A DNA stretch of 64,000 nucleotides from assembly GCF_022807995.1 (NCBI RefSeq), contig NZ_CP094351.1, positions 1,271,001-1,335,000 on the forward strand, given 5' to 3'. Under the pieces are notes generated by a model that made no database searches, was not told the DNA's origin, and saw nothing but the letters and a program-made list of their open reading frames with translations. The translations under genes were made by a program, and so were the position numbers. Source of the DNA: Pseudomonas orientalis. Its GTDB lineage: Bacteria; Pseudomonadota; Gammaproteobacteria; Pseudomonadales; Pseudomonadaceae. Of the stretch, positions 42,767 through 50,141 are shown piece after piece. Within the stretch, counting starts at the first letter, position 1; each line of letters starts with the position of its first letter.

Positions 42767-43624
42767 CTACAAATTGTCGAGTGCCAGGAACTTCGCAGTC
42801 TGAACAATCAACTCGCGTTCGGAAAAACTGGTCAACTCATCCGCCATCGCATGGCTATCCCCTGAGCGCTGCAGTTCAGCCAGCGTTTTTTGCATAGCGT
42901 GAATGGCTGCGCGTTGCAGATCAGATGGCACAATGACAAGTTGGTAGCCGAGTTCTGCAAGTACTGGCAAAGAAACGAGAGGAGTTTTTCCACCGTAGAA
43001 CATATTCATGAGCTTTGGCCCAGGAAGCCGTTGGGCAATAATCTGAATTTGTTCGAGGGTCTGCGGCGCTTCTACAAAAATCATGTCGGCACCCGCCTCA
43101 ACATAACGTTGCGCCCTGACCAGCGCCGCATCGAAACCCTCAATTGCTATTGCGTCGGTGCGCGCAATTACCAGGCAATGAGTGTCTTGCAAACTGGCCC
43201 GCGCAACTTTTATTTTTTGACACATGTCTTCGACGTCAATCAGCGACTTATTATCCAAGTGTCCACAGCGTTTAGGGAATGTTTGATCTTCCAGATGGAA
43301 GGCTGCTACACCGATCCGCTCCAAGGCTCTCACGGTACGTTGTACGTTGGCAGTTCCGCCAAATCCGGTGTCGGCATCTGCGATAACGGGAATATCGCTG
43401 GCTTCGACAATTTTCTCGATCCGCTCGACAACTTCTGAAAAGCTCAGCAACCCGATATCCGGATAACCGGACGCTCGAGCGATAGCACCACCGCTGGCAT
43501 ACACAGCGTCAAAGCCCGCCAGACTGACCAGCCTTGACGACAGTCCGTCATAGACGCCAGGTGCCATAATGGTTTTTCCGGAATTTAATAAGTCACGAAG
43601 AACTTTTGCACTTTTCAATTGCAA
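42767..43624 (-). CDS. Isocitrate lyase/PEP-mutase superfamily C-C lyase
   Basis: 285 aa from the TTG at 43624, the only start that covers the family N-terminus (KSAKVLRDLLNSGKTIMAPG). Metal-binding ADADTGFGG and the lyase-type catalytic loop EDQTFPKRCGHLDNK are present. KRCGH with the catalytic Cys is the signature of methylisocitrate lyase-like enzymes; PEP mutase would have EDKxxxxxNS. So it splits or joins a C-C bond in a 2-hydroxy or 2-methyl di/tricarboxylate-like substrate. It is 37 bp from the Rieske gene. Confidence 0.86.
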   Translation of the reverse strand: MQLKSAKVLRDLLNSGKTIMAPGVYDGLSSRLVSLAGFDAVYASGGAIARASGYPDIGLLSFSEVVERIEKIVEASDIPVIADADTGFGGTANVQRTVRALERIGVAAFHLEDQTFPKRCGHLDNKSLIDVEDMCQKIKVARASLQDTHCLVIARTDAIAIEGFDAALVRAQRYVEAGADMIFVEAPQTLEQIQIIAQRLPGPKLMNMFYGGKTPLVSLPVLAELGYQLVIVPSDLQRAAIHAMQKTLAELQRSGDSHAMADELTSFSERELIVQTAKFLALDNL

Positions 43625-43670
43625 GTCTCACTGTATGAAGTTGGTGTTGAGTAGTTGCATTTAAGTATAT

Positions 43671-44441
43671 TTAATTGATGCCGAAGCAGGCTCGGTACAC
43701 AAGCGTAATACCACTAGTCAATATAATAATACTTATGAGTCTGGTGAATGTATTGCGAGATATTTTGAACGAGATGTGTTCGCCAGCCCACAGTCCCAAC
43801 AATAAAGCGGGCAATAAGTAGAGGGCAGTTACCACTAATGCAAGATCGGCATAGGCTCCTGCCAGAGTGAGCATGGTCATACGTACCAGCGTACTGATTC
43901 CAATCAATGTGCTTTGAGTGGCGCTCGCTTCCTCTTTAGTGTTTGTTCTGCCGTTCAGATAGATCGCGTAGAGGAAGCCGCCGCTCCCAAATAAAGCGCC
44001 CAACAGTCCGCCGCCGGCGCCCAGGGGCATTGCCCATGTCGCAGATAGGTGTCGGGTTCGGATTGGTTTTGTGAGCGTGTACACGGCATATAAGGTTACG
44101 AAGCAGCCCATCGCGAGCATTAATGCGTCAGCTTTTGTATTGAGCAGCAACGTTATACCCGCCACGCTACCCAGGGTCATAAACGGCAGCAGTCTGGTGA
44201 GTTCAATGCGCACCACGTGCTTATGAGCGCGCGCCAGTTTTCCAAATGCAGCCACGCAGTCAAGCAACACCAGTAGAGGGATCGCTTGCGACAGAGGCAT
44301 GTAATTTACCAACACAGGCCCCGCTAGCAGTGCCGTCCCGAAACCCGCAATAGAAAAAATGATGTAGGCCAGGCTGATGGTCACGAACATTATTGCCAAA
44401 GTCGCGCTGTCGAAAGGGGCGTGGAGAAAAGCGTCCGGCAT
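43671..44441 (-). CDS. TauE/SafE-type membrane exporter
   Basis: 256 aa with about eight hydrophobic helices and the TauE/SafE signature pattern (IIFSIAGFGTALLAGPVLV near the N-terminus, GGLLGALFGSGGFLYAIYL in the middle). The family exports sulfite, sulfoacetate or other small organic anions, and some members import. It is the first gene of the operon, divergent from lysR. It probably moves the pathway product, or a substrate, across the inner membrane. Confidence 0.85.
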   Translation of the reverse strand: MPDAFLHAPFDSATLAIMFVTISLAYIIFSIAGFGTALLAGPVLVNYMPLSQAIPLLVLLDCVAAFGKLARAHKHVVRIELTRLLPFMTLGSVAGITLLLNTKADALMLAMGCFVTLYAVYTLTKPIRTRHLSATWAMPLGAGGGLLGALFGSGGFLYAIYLNGRTNTKEEASATQSTLIGISTLVRMTMLTLAGAYADLALVVTALYLLPALLLGLWAGEHISFKISRNTFTRLISIIILTSGITLVYRACFGIN

Positions 44442-44541
44442 TGTCGTGGGTCCATGACGTGATGTTTGGTAACCCTACCCAACAGAACAAAAATCTACTA
44501 ATATGAAAATAAGAAATTACTGATCACATTTTGGCATAGCT
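44442..44541. promoter_or_regulatory. Divergent promoter region between the exporter and lysR genes
   Basis: This 100-bp, A/T-rich gap has no gene and is the only place for promoters of both the operon and lysR. TTACTGATCACATTTTGGC and ACTAATATGAAAATA are present, but no single LysR T-N11-A site could be picked out with confidence. Confidence 0.5.
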
Positions 44542-45435
44542 ATGATGATATCAATGAAGCAGTTGCGATATTTTGTGGAGATCGCAGAACATGGAAGCTT
44601 CAGTGTTGCAGCGCAGAGACTATTTATTGCTCAGTCAGCACTCAGTCGACAAATGAAGGAGCTGGAGAACAACCTGGGTACGCTTTTGTTTGAGCGCACC
44701 GCAAGGCAGCCACATCTAACGCCTGCTGGGCTAGCCTTTTTGCCAAGGGCCAAAGTTATCTTGAGTGACGTCGATAGTGCCGCTCGGCTGGCGACTTCGG
44801 TAGGGAATGGTCAGCGAGGTACTTTACGGCTTAGCCATGCCAGCACGGTGCCGCTCACCGGGAAGTTGAAAGATGCGCTTGGGCTTTATCTGGAGCGTAT
44901 GAAAGATGTGTATATTGAAGTGTCGGAGGAATCTTCAGAAATACAACTAATGAATTTAGTTGATAATCGTATTGATGCGGGGCTGTTCAGGCTGCCGGTG
45001 TTGCATCAAATGAATAATATCAAGCTTCTTCCTCTGTTTAGTGAGAAAGTTGTTGTTGCCGTTGGCTCTACCCATCCGCTCGCATCAAGAAGTTCAATAT
45101 CACTTGCTGAGTTGCGGGATGAAGCATTCGTGTCGATAGCCCACCCAAAACGCGGAGGGCTTAGTTATCTTTCCTTTGAACTTTGCGCTCGCGCAGGATT
45201 TGCTCCGAAGTCAGCGCAGGTTTATTCTTTGAAAACGACACAGTCGTTGTTGATCCAGGCAGGATTCGGTATTGCACTGCTTCCCGTTTCAATGGTTAAA
45301 GCTACTTTGTTGCACGCTATTGATATAAGTGATGAAGGGTGTGAAAGCGAGGTCGTTCTTGCCCACCACGAACGTGACTCAATGCTGGTAGAGACTTTCG
45401 TTGAACACTTTCGAGAGGCATTTTACGTCGATTGA
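44542..45435 (+). CDS. LysR-family regulator of the accessory operon
   Basis: 297 aa. N-terminal winged HTH (MKQLRYFVEIAEHGSFSVAA, QSALSRQMKELENNLG, LFERT) and a LysR_substrate effector domain. It is divergent from the eight-gene operon, the classical arrangement for a LysR activator of that operon. The DNA here (about 43.6-45.4 kb) is noticeably A/T-richer than the core genome, suggesting acquisition. A start at the Met at 44554 is also possible. Confidence 0.9.
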   Translation: MMISMKQLRYFVEIAEHGSFSVAAQRLFIAQSALSRQMKELENNLGTLLFERTARQPHLTPAGLAFLPRAKVILSDVDSAARLATSVGNGQRGTLRLSHASTVPLTGKLKDALGLYLERMKDVYIEVSEESSEIQLMNLVDNRIDAGLFRLPVLHQMNNIKLLPLFSEKVVVAVGSTHPLASRSSISLAELRDEAFVSIAHPKRGGLSYLSFELCARAGFAPKSAQVYSLKTTQSLLIQAGFGIALLPVSMVKATLLHAIDISDEGCESEVVLAHHERDSMLVETFVEHFREAFYVD

Positions 45436-45513
45436 GGTAATCGTTGTGACAGAGGAACTGGGTTTCCCGGACCGCCAAGCGGGCAAACCAGCGATCATAC
45501 CCATGGACACCGG

Positions 45514-45885
45514 CTATCTGGACTTACGCCCACTGGCCGGGAACAACCCTCTGATCACCCCAAGAAACGCCGCAAACAAATTGATTGAAGTCGCGGTAGT
45601 GATAGCAATCAATACATTGTCCGAGAACGGCGCTTTCCCCGAGTAATACGTCGACCACCCATTCCACACCAACAGAACCGCCCAGAAGATCACACCGCAG
45701 GCAGCAAACCAAAACGCACGCCCCGCGTACTTCTTGCGCAGTTGCCTTTCAGCTTTCTGATCTTTGAGATTCTGGTTTCTTTCATCGTCGGGGCCTATGG
45801 CTTGCTCGCCACCGGCTTGGGAGTCCTGGTCAGGCCCTGCCACGGGGGGCAGGGTGAGTTCCAGGTTGTCGAGTTCTTCACTCAC
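45514..45885 (-). CDS. Two-TM membrane protein, candidate toxin of a Panacea toxin-antitoxin pair
   Basis: 123 aa from the GTG at 45885, which overlaps the Panacea-domain gene by 8 bp; an extension to 46041 would read through that gene. Residues about 1-55 are acidic and Gln/Asp-rich, followed by a basic stretch (KAERQLRKKYAGR), helix 1 (AFWFAACGVIFWAVLLVWNG), a short loop and helix 2 (NVLIAITTATSINLFAAFLG), ending basic (GRKSR). Small two-helix proteins are among the toxin types paired with Panacea antitoxins. Toxicity here is inference only. Confidence 0.7.
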   Translation of the reverse strand: MSEELDNLELTLPPVAGPDQDSQAGGEQAIGPDDERNQNLKDQKAERQLRKKYAGRAFWFAACGVIFWAVLLVWNGWSTYYSGKAPFSDNVLIAITTATSINLFAAFLGVIRGLFPASGRKSR

Positions 45886-46366
45886 GGATGCGGCTCTTTG
45901 GATGAATGAGTGCTGCCATGTCTTCCCAGTCGATGGCGGAACCATCGGCACCCTTGAGGGCCCAGGCTGTGCCGTCCTCGTGGGAAAGGTTGGACAGCTG
46001 GGTGCCGGACCATTTGCCGTATTTGTTGATGATCCGGTCAATCAAACGATGGGTGTAGGTATCGCTCTCAGGAACCCTCGGTGTCACGAAGACAATGTCT
46101 TCGGCGTCGGGCTTCAGGTTGCTCAGCAGCGAAGTCACCGGGCGATTACCGTAGGATTTCAACTCATGGTACAGCGATGGAATGACCGGGCCATACTGCC
46201 AACGGGCAAAGTGGTCATCCATGAGCGGTTGATCCCGCTCGCGCAGATGCCAGGACTGCGTATAGAACAGCAGTTTTTGAAGCTTCATGGGCGTAAGGCC
46301 CGAAAGCTTGCCTTCCTTCGCGCGTTCAATGAAGGCGTTAGCGACAGCTAGCGCTGAATAAGCCAT
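45878..46366 (-). CDS. Panacea-domain (DUF4065, SocA/GepA-like) protein, candidate antitoxin
   Basis: 162 aa from the ATG at 46366 (a GTG at 46372 is possible). The domain core is clear: TPMKLQKLLFYTQSWHLRER, WQYGPVIPSLYHELKSYGN and a C-terminal helical half with LSHEDGTAWALKG. Panacea domains act as promiscuous antitoxins (PanA) or proteolytic adaptors (SocA) and are frequent in prophages. It precedes and overlaps the two-TM gene, so antitoxin is translated first. Confidence 0.82.
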   Translation of the reverse strand: MAYSALAVANAFIERAKEGKLSGLTPMKLQKLLFYTQSWHLRERDQPLMDDHFARWQYGPVIPSLYHELKSYGNRPVTSLLSNLKPDAEDIVFVTPRVPESDTYTHRLIDRIINKYGKWSGTQLSNLSHEDGTAWALKGADGSAIDWEDMAALIHPKSRIRE

Positions 46367-46372
46367 AAGCAC

Positions 46373-46599
46373 CCCCGTCTTTGCTGGCTACAATGTTACA
46401 GAGTTTTATACATAGGCCCTGAGTTGTCGACAAGCAAGGTGGCGCTCTGCGGCAATATCAAGCTGGCGGGATAATAAAGTGTGAGTTGCTGGTTGTATAT
46501 ACAGTATTTTGTTTCGGGTTAAGTGAAATTGAATTTTTAATGCATAAATATGCAAATTAGCATTTGCCAACTTTGAAAAGTCTCGTCACTATCCCGTTC
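46373..46599. promoter_or_regulatory. Control region between the Panacea gene and the repressor, with LexA-like and repressor-like sites
   Basis: No gene. The CTG-GTTGTATATA-CAG element at 46489-46504 fits the LexA pattern CTG-N10-CAG. At 46541-46567 the run TGCATAAATATGCA ... GCATTTGCC shares words with the operator region at 47445-47481 and is a probable self-operator of the repressor. Confidence 0.6.
46489..46504. promoter_or_regulatory. LexA-type box upstream of the tailocin repressor gene
   Basis: CTGGTTGTATATACAG: CTG-N10-CAG with an AT-rich centre, like the box ahead of recA at 63585-63600. It lies about 100 bp upstream of the repressor start. Confidence 0.55.
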
Positions 46600-47325
46600 A
46601 TGCAAAAACGCACCGTTTCTATCGTCTTGAAAGAGCTGCTGGCTCGCGATCGGATCTCCCCCACGGAGCTTCACCGACGCACTGGCGTGCCTCAATCCAC
46701 ACTATCCCGGATCCTCAACGGCAAGATCGTTGACCCGTCGGACAAACACATCTCGCGCATCGCCGAATACTTTCGCGTCAGCACCGACCACCTGCGCGGG
46801 CGCGGGGCGTTGCGTGACGATGGACGCGACCCGATGCACTCGGAACTCAAGGACATAAGCCTGTGGGATGACGACACGCCCGTTAATGATGACGAGGTGT
46901 CGATCCCCTTTCTGCGCGAGGTTGAATTAGCTGCTGGATCAGGGAGATTCGTCATCGAGGAAAGCGAGAAAGCCAGCCTGCGCTTTGGAAAGCGCAGCCT
47001 TCGGCACAACGGCGTGCAGTTCGATCAGGCCAAATGCGTGACGGTGCGTGGCAACAGTATGTTGCCGGTACTGCGCGATGGCGCGACGGTGGGGGTAAAT
47101 GCCGGCAAGAGCGGGATTGGCGACATCGTCGATGGTGACCTGTATGCCATCAATCACAATGGACAGCTGCGGGTTAAACAGCTCTACCGCCTGCCTTCCG
47201 GGATTCGCCTGCGCAGCTTCAACCGTGAAGAACATCCGGATGAAGACTACAGCTTCCAGGACATTCAGGATGAGCAGATCAGCATCCTCGGTCATGTTTT
47301 CTGGTGGGGCATGTATGCCCGCTAA
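46600..47325 (+). CDS. prtR: CI/PrtR-like repressor of the tailocin, HTH plus S24 peptidase
   Basis: 241 aa from the ATG at 46600. HTH_XRE at about 10-65 (ISPTELHRRTGVPQSTLSRI), a linker with Ala-Gly cleavage site (ELAAGSGRF), then the S24 domain with the serine in VRGNSMLPVLRDG and the lysine in LRVKQLYRL. DNA damage (RecA filament) triggers self-cleavage and tail-gene expression. It faces the tail cluster on the same strand, and its operator-like words recur at 47445-47481. The name prtR is by analogy with the pyocin regulator. Confidence 0.88.
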   Translation: MQKRTVSIVLKELLARDRISPTELHRRTGVPQSTLSRILNGKIVDPSDKHISRIAEYFRVSTDHLRGRGALRDDGRDPMHSELKDISLWDDDTPVNDDEVSIPFLREVELAAGSGRFVIEESEKASLRFGKRSLRHNGVQFDQAKCVTVRGNSMLPVLRDGATVGVNAGKSGIGDIVDGDLYAINHNGQLRVKQLYRLPSGIRLRSFNREEHPDEDYSFQDIQDEQISILGHVFWWGMYAR

Positions 47326-47341
47326 CCTCCTTACGTAAGAC

Positions 47342-47371
47342 AAAGCCCGCCAACGAGCGGGCTTTTTTTCG
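47342..47371 (+). terminator. Terminator of the repressor gene
   Basis: AAAGCCCGC / GCGGGCTTTTTTT stem-loop directly after the stop codon. Confidence 0.88.
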
Positions 47372-47444
47372 TCTTCAGAAAACCGGCAAAGCCGTTGCCT
47401 GCAGGCCTTCAATGCGTTGGTGCATCCCGAGAGCCAAAAATAAA

Positions 47445-47485
47445 TGCATTTGCGCATTGACTGTATATGCATACATGCATATTCT
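47445..47485 (+). promoter_or_regulatory. Tailocin late promoter with overlapping operator
   Basis: -35 TTGACT at 47457-47462 and -10 TATTCT at 47480-47485, spacer 17. The near-palindrome TATGCATACATGCATA fills the spacer, and TGCATTTGCGCA lies just upstream, so a bound repressor would block RNA polymerase. The same TGCAT/ATTTGC words occur ahead of the repressor gene. Confidence 0.65.
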
Positions 47486-47527
47486 TCATCTCAAGCCAGC
47501 CAACAAGGTCTGGTGGAGGCGGCAAGG

Positions 47528-47632
47528 ATGCTGCCAAGGAAGACAAGGAAGGCACGCAACATCGGCAAGGACGCCATCAGAGCGATGGCAGGGATGCCAG
47601 GCAACACCGGCAAGGATGCCGACGCTCTTTAG
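47528..47632 (+). CDS. Candidate 34-aa basic leader peptide of the tailocin transcript
   Basis: The ATG at 47528 follows a strong GGAGG with an 8-nt spacer and would be the first start codon after the predicted start site (about 47492). The peptide begins MLPRKTRKARNIGKDAIRAM and ends GNTGKDADAL: strongly basic in its first third, with an internal NIGKDA/NTGKDA repeat. No family is recognised. It could be a small regulator (for example antitermination, given the hairpin at 47823-47851), or its DNA may matter instead as a GGA-rich RNA. Confidence 0.35.
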   Translation: MLPRKTRKARNIGKDAIRAMAGMPGNTGKDADAL

Positions 47633-47918
47633 TTACACCGTTTTGCAAACAACAGGCAGCGATGAACCGGCCTCAACGGTTCAGAGGGTTGGCAACTGAC
47701 CCGGGTGTGCAGCGTAAAGCACCAGAAACAGTTATCCGGCAGACAGGGATCGTGGTCGGAAAAACAGTGAGGAAAGGACCGTACCGCGCCAGCAGCGCCG
47801 AAAGTCCGAGGACATCATTACTGAAAAGCCCGGCCTGCCGGGCTTTTTGGAATGCCTACCTATCGAAGTGTGTGTAATTGAAAAACGGACTATTCAGTGC
47901 TCAGCCAGGAGGCGTGAC
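47633..47918. other. Non-coding leader before the holin
   Basis: About 285 bp with no convincing gene; open frames here run through the terminator hairpin at 47823-47851 and lack ribosome sites. It separates the promoter/leader peptide from the first lysis gene. Confidence 0.5.
47823..47851 (+). terminator. Hairpin terminator inside the tailocin leader
   Basis: AAAAGCCCGGC / GCCGGGCTTTTT stem-loop with T-run, ahead of the holin gene and downstream of the only mapped promoter. Expression of the tail genes would need read-through or antitermination. Confidence 0.8.
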
Positions 47919-48257
47919 ATGACAAACGAACAACAAGCGTTAGCGGAAATGCCTATCTGGCTGGTGATCATATTGGCCTTGGTCGGCGGCGTTTCCGGCG
48001 AGATGTGGCGTGCCGACAAGGAGGGCGCCCGCGGCTGGTCACTGATCCGCCGTCTGGCGCTCAGGTCCGGCGCTTGCATGGTCTGCGGGGTTTCGGCCCT
48101 GATGCTGTGTTATGCCGCCGGTATGTCGATCTGGACTGCCGGCGCCATTGGTTGCCTGACCGCCATGGCCGGCGCCGACGTGGCCATCGGCCTGTATGAG
48201 CGCTGGGCGGCCAAGCGCATCGGAGTCAATCAAGGTTCCCGCCAGGACCCGCCGTAA
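47919..48257 (+). CDS. Phage-type holin
   Basis: 112 aa from the ATG at 47919 with CAGGAGG 7 nt upstream. Two or three hydrophobic helices (WLVIILALVGGVSG, ACMVCGVSALMLCYAAGM, AGAIGCLTAMAGADVAIGLY) with a charged tail (RWAAKRIG) fit a class I/II holin of Pseudomonas tailocin lysis cassettes. Here it is separated from the endolysin and spanins, which are at the far end of the cluster. Confidence 0.8.
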   Translation: MTNEQQALAEMPIWLVIILALVGGVSGEMWRADKEGARGWSLIRRLALRSGACMVCGVSALMLCYAAGMSIWTAGAIGCLTAMAGADVAIGLYERWAAKRIGVNQGSRQDPP

Positions 48258-48276
48258 CCGCAAGGACGCTACTCAA

Positions 48277-48792
48277 ATGACCCTTATCGAAAAGCCGTCC
48301 CAACTACCCCAGGCTATCGGCGTGGCGCTGCATGTGGCCTTTCCGGACCTCAAGGTCGGCAGCCACCGGGACTTCCAGAGTGACCTGGAGAAAAACGGCG
48401 TGATGATCACGGTTGAAGGCAATGGCCCGGGTATTCGCTCCCGCGAAGGCCGCAAGGCCCATGTCCTGGCCATTTCGCTCAAAGCCATGGTTGCCCCTGG
48501 CGCATTGCCGTTCGATGCCTGTGACCTGGCCAGTCAACTGATGGATCTGGCGCTGGACAACCGCTGGAACCTGCCTCAGTCCCAGTGCGATTTACCGACG
48601 GATATGGTTGCCGTGCCTTCTATGGCTACCGCCGCCGCAACGGGCTACGAAACCTGGAGCGTTTCTTTCACTCAAACCCTCTACCTCGGACCGGCGTTGC
48701 TCAACGATCCTACAGGCCGAGCGCTGTTTGCCTCTACCTGGGACGTCTTGAACATCGACGACCCCGATCAATACAAGCCACTGTTGGAGTAG
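48277..48792 (+). CDS. Tail protein, probable tail terminator/completion protein
   Basis: 171 aa from the ATG at 48277. Precedes the tail tube gene, where lambda-like tails carry the terminator (U-like) protein. Globular, no signal peptide or membrane helix; motifs such as DLKVGSHRDFQSDLEKNGVM and DDPDQYKPLLE do not identify the family alone. Call rests on position and size. Confidence 0.6.
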   Translation: MTLIEKPSQLPQAIGVALHVAFPDLKVGSHRDFQSDLEKNGVMITVEGNGPGIRSREGRKAHVLAISLKAMVAPGALPFDACDLASQLMDLALDNRWNLPQSQCDLPTDMVAVPSMATAAATGYETWSVSFTQTLYLGPALLNDPTGRALFASTWDVLNIDDPDQYKPLLE

Positions 48793-48795
48793 CCC

Positions 48796-48969
48796 ATGTT
48801 CGACGCGCAGAAAGCTAACCCGTTGCTGGCTGCCGAAGGGTTGCTGGTGGTGGATGACACCTGGCCTGTTTACGTGCAGGGCGCTGGTCGATTACCCAAG
48901 GTGACCCTAGTTGGCGATGCGGCAACGGGGTATTGCAGTTCAATCATGGCCGGTGGTTTGGCGTTCTGA
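48796..48969 (+). CDS. Small tailocin protein, 57 aa
   Basis: Starts 4 bp after the preceding stop (ATG 48796), no gap, same strand. The protein begins MFDAQKANPLLAAEGLLVVD and ends SSIMAGGLAF. Below usual ORF cut-offs but well placed and codon-typical. Function unknown; possibly a small tail assembly factor. Confidence 0.55.
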   Translation: MFDAQKANPLLAAEGLLVVDDTWPVYVQGAGRLPKVTLVGDAATGYCSSIMAGGLAF

Positions 48970-49000
48970 TCGTCACCACTGACTCGCTACAGGAACCAGG

Positions 49001-49198
49001 ATGCCTATGAATGACGAAGAATTGGCCGCGATCAATCGTTTGATCGCCGCCCTGCAAACCCAGACCGATGGCCAGGTGGCGCTTAACGCGGCCATTCGAC
49101 TGTTGGCCCAGAGCAACCAGGCATTGGTCGACCTGATCAAGAGCCGAGAGCCGGACCCGAATGCGCCGCCTTACCTGGATGGCAAGCCGGCACCCTGA
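49001..49198 (+). CDS. Small helical tailocin protein, 65 aa
   Basis: Start at 49001 ([14 protein letters not shown]) or the Met at 49007. Predicted mostly alpha-helical, Ala/Leu/Gln-rich ([20 protein letters not shown]), with a Pro-rich end. It sits between the terminator candidate and the tail tube gene; function unknown. Confidence 0.6.
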   Translation: MPMNDEELAAINRLIAALQTQTDGQVALNAAIRLLAQSNQALVDLIKSREPDPNAPPYLDGKPAP

Positions 49199-49249
49199 TC
49201 CCGCCTCGACCTGCCTTGTACGCAGCAACACAGCCGTTGCACCCCGCAG

Positions 49250-49269
49250 CCCGCCTTCGCGGGTTTTTT
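49250..49269 (+). terminator. Small hairpin plus T-run ahead of the tail tube gene
   Basis: CCCGC-CTTC-GCGGG followed by TTTTTT, ending 21 bp before the tube ATG. Similar modules occur at 50447-50467, 52099-52123 and 54937-54958. Confidence 0.6.
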
Positions 49270-49290
49270 ATTGTTCATGGAGAACATTCG

Positions 49291-49782
49291 ATGTCGATTC
49301 TTACCCAAGGTACCCAGATCTTTGCCCTCGTCCCGCCGGTTTCCGGCACCGGGCCCTACACCGTGCTGGAAGTCGAGCACGCCACCTCGTTCGAACCGGG
49401 TGGTGCACCGGCCGAACAGATTGAAGACACCAGCCTCAACGCCGAGGAGCGCAGCTACAAGAAAGGTTTGCGCACCCCTGGCACAGCGAGCCTGGGCCTG
49501 AACGCCGACCCGACCAACGCCAGCCATATCCGCCTGCACCAGCTCTCTGAGGCCAAGGGCGATACCGGCGTGAAGTGGGCCGTGGGCTGGTCCGACGGCA
49601 AGGACGTGCTGCCAACCGTCAACGCCAAGGGCGATGGTTTTGAGCTGCCGGCAACCCGCACCTGGTTCACGTTCGACGGCTACGTGTCGGACTTCCCGTT
49701 CAACTTCGCACTCAATGCAGTCGTGACCACCACCGTCACCATCCAACGCACCGGCGCCAGCGCCTGGATCAAGAAAGCCTGA
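49291..49782 (+). CDS. Major tail tube protein (lambda V / F-pyocin type)
   Basis: 163 aa from the ATG at 49291 with TGGAGAAC upstream. Sequence features ([55 protein letters not shown]) and position fit the lambda-type tube protein that stacks to form the non-contractile tail. Confidence 0.78.
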   Translation: MSILTQGTQIFALVPPVSGTGPYTVLEVEHATSFEPGGAPAEQIEDTSLNAEERSYKKGLRTPGTASLGLNADPTNASHIRLHQLSEAKGDTGVKWAVGWSDGKDVLPTVNAKGDGFELPATRTWFTFDGYVSDFPFNFALNAVVTTTVTIQRTGASAWIKKA

Positions 49783-49790
49783 GAAATGCC

Positions 49791-50141
49791 ATGAACCTCA
49801 AACAACTGAAAGCCAAGGGCGGCATCGTCGATGCCCATCCGGTAAAGAAAGACATCAGCTGGACGCACCTGGACAGCAAGACCGGCAAGGAGGTGACTGA
49901 CACCTTTACGTTGCACATCCGCCGCCAGTCTTTCGGCGTGATCGAGCGTCTGTTCAGTCAGGGCGAGTCGGCACAAAGCCGCAACGCCAGCTACCTCGCT
50001 GCCTCAGTGTCGTTGGGTGCCGAGGGTGATGAAGCCATGAGTTACGACGATGCGTTCGGTCTTGAGCCGTCATTGGGGTTTGTGATCCTCAATGCAGTCA
50101 ATGAGGTCAATGGCACCCAGGGTGGCGGCGCAAAGAGCTGA
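49791..50141 (+). CDS. Tail assembly chaperone, G-type
   Basis: 116 aa, 8 bp after the tube gene. Expected lambda gpG position and size. Its last codons (GCA AAG AGC TGA) can slip by -1 into the 50105-50425 frame, which would give a GT fusion; see the next entry. It chaperones the tape measure during tail assembly. Confidence 0.75.
   Translation: MNLKQLKAKGGIVDAHPVKKDISWTHLDSKTGKEVTDTFTLHIRRQSFGVIERLFSQGESAQSRNASYLAASVSLGAEGDEAMSYDDAFGLEPSLGFVILNAVNEVNGTQGGGAKS

Noticed and set aside
42767..43624. Phosphonate biosynthesis gene (PEP mutase)
   Set aside because: The catalytic loop has the lyase-type KRCGH rather than EDKxxxxxNS, and no phosphonopyruvate decarboxylase is nearby.
36693..44441. 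Siderophore gene cluster
   Set aside because: Despite the N-hydroxylase and diaminobutyrate aminotransferase there is no NRPS, NIS synthetase, acyltransferase, TonB receptor or Fur box in or before the operon.
47662..47877. 71-codon frame before the holin
   Set aside because: Reads through the terminator hairpin and has no good ribosome site.
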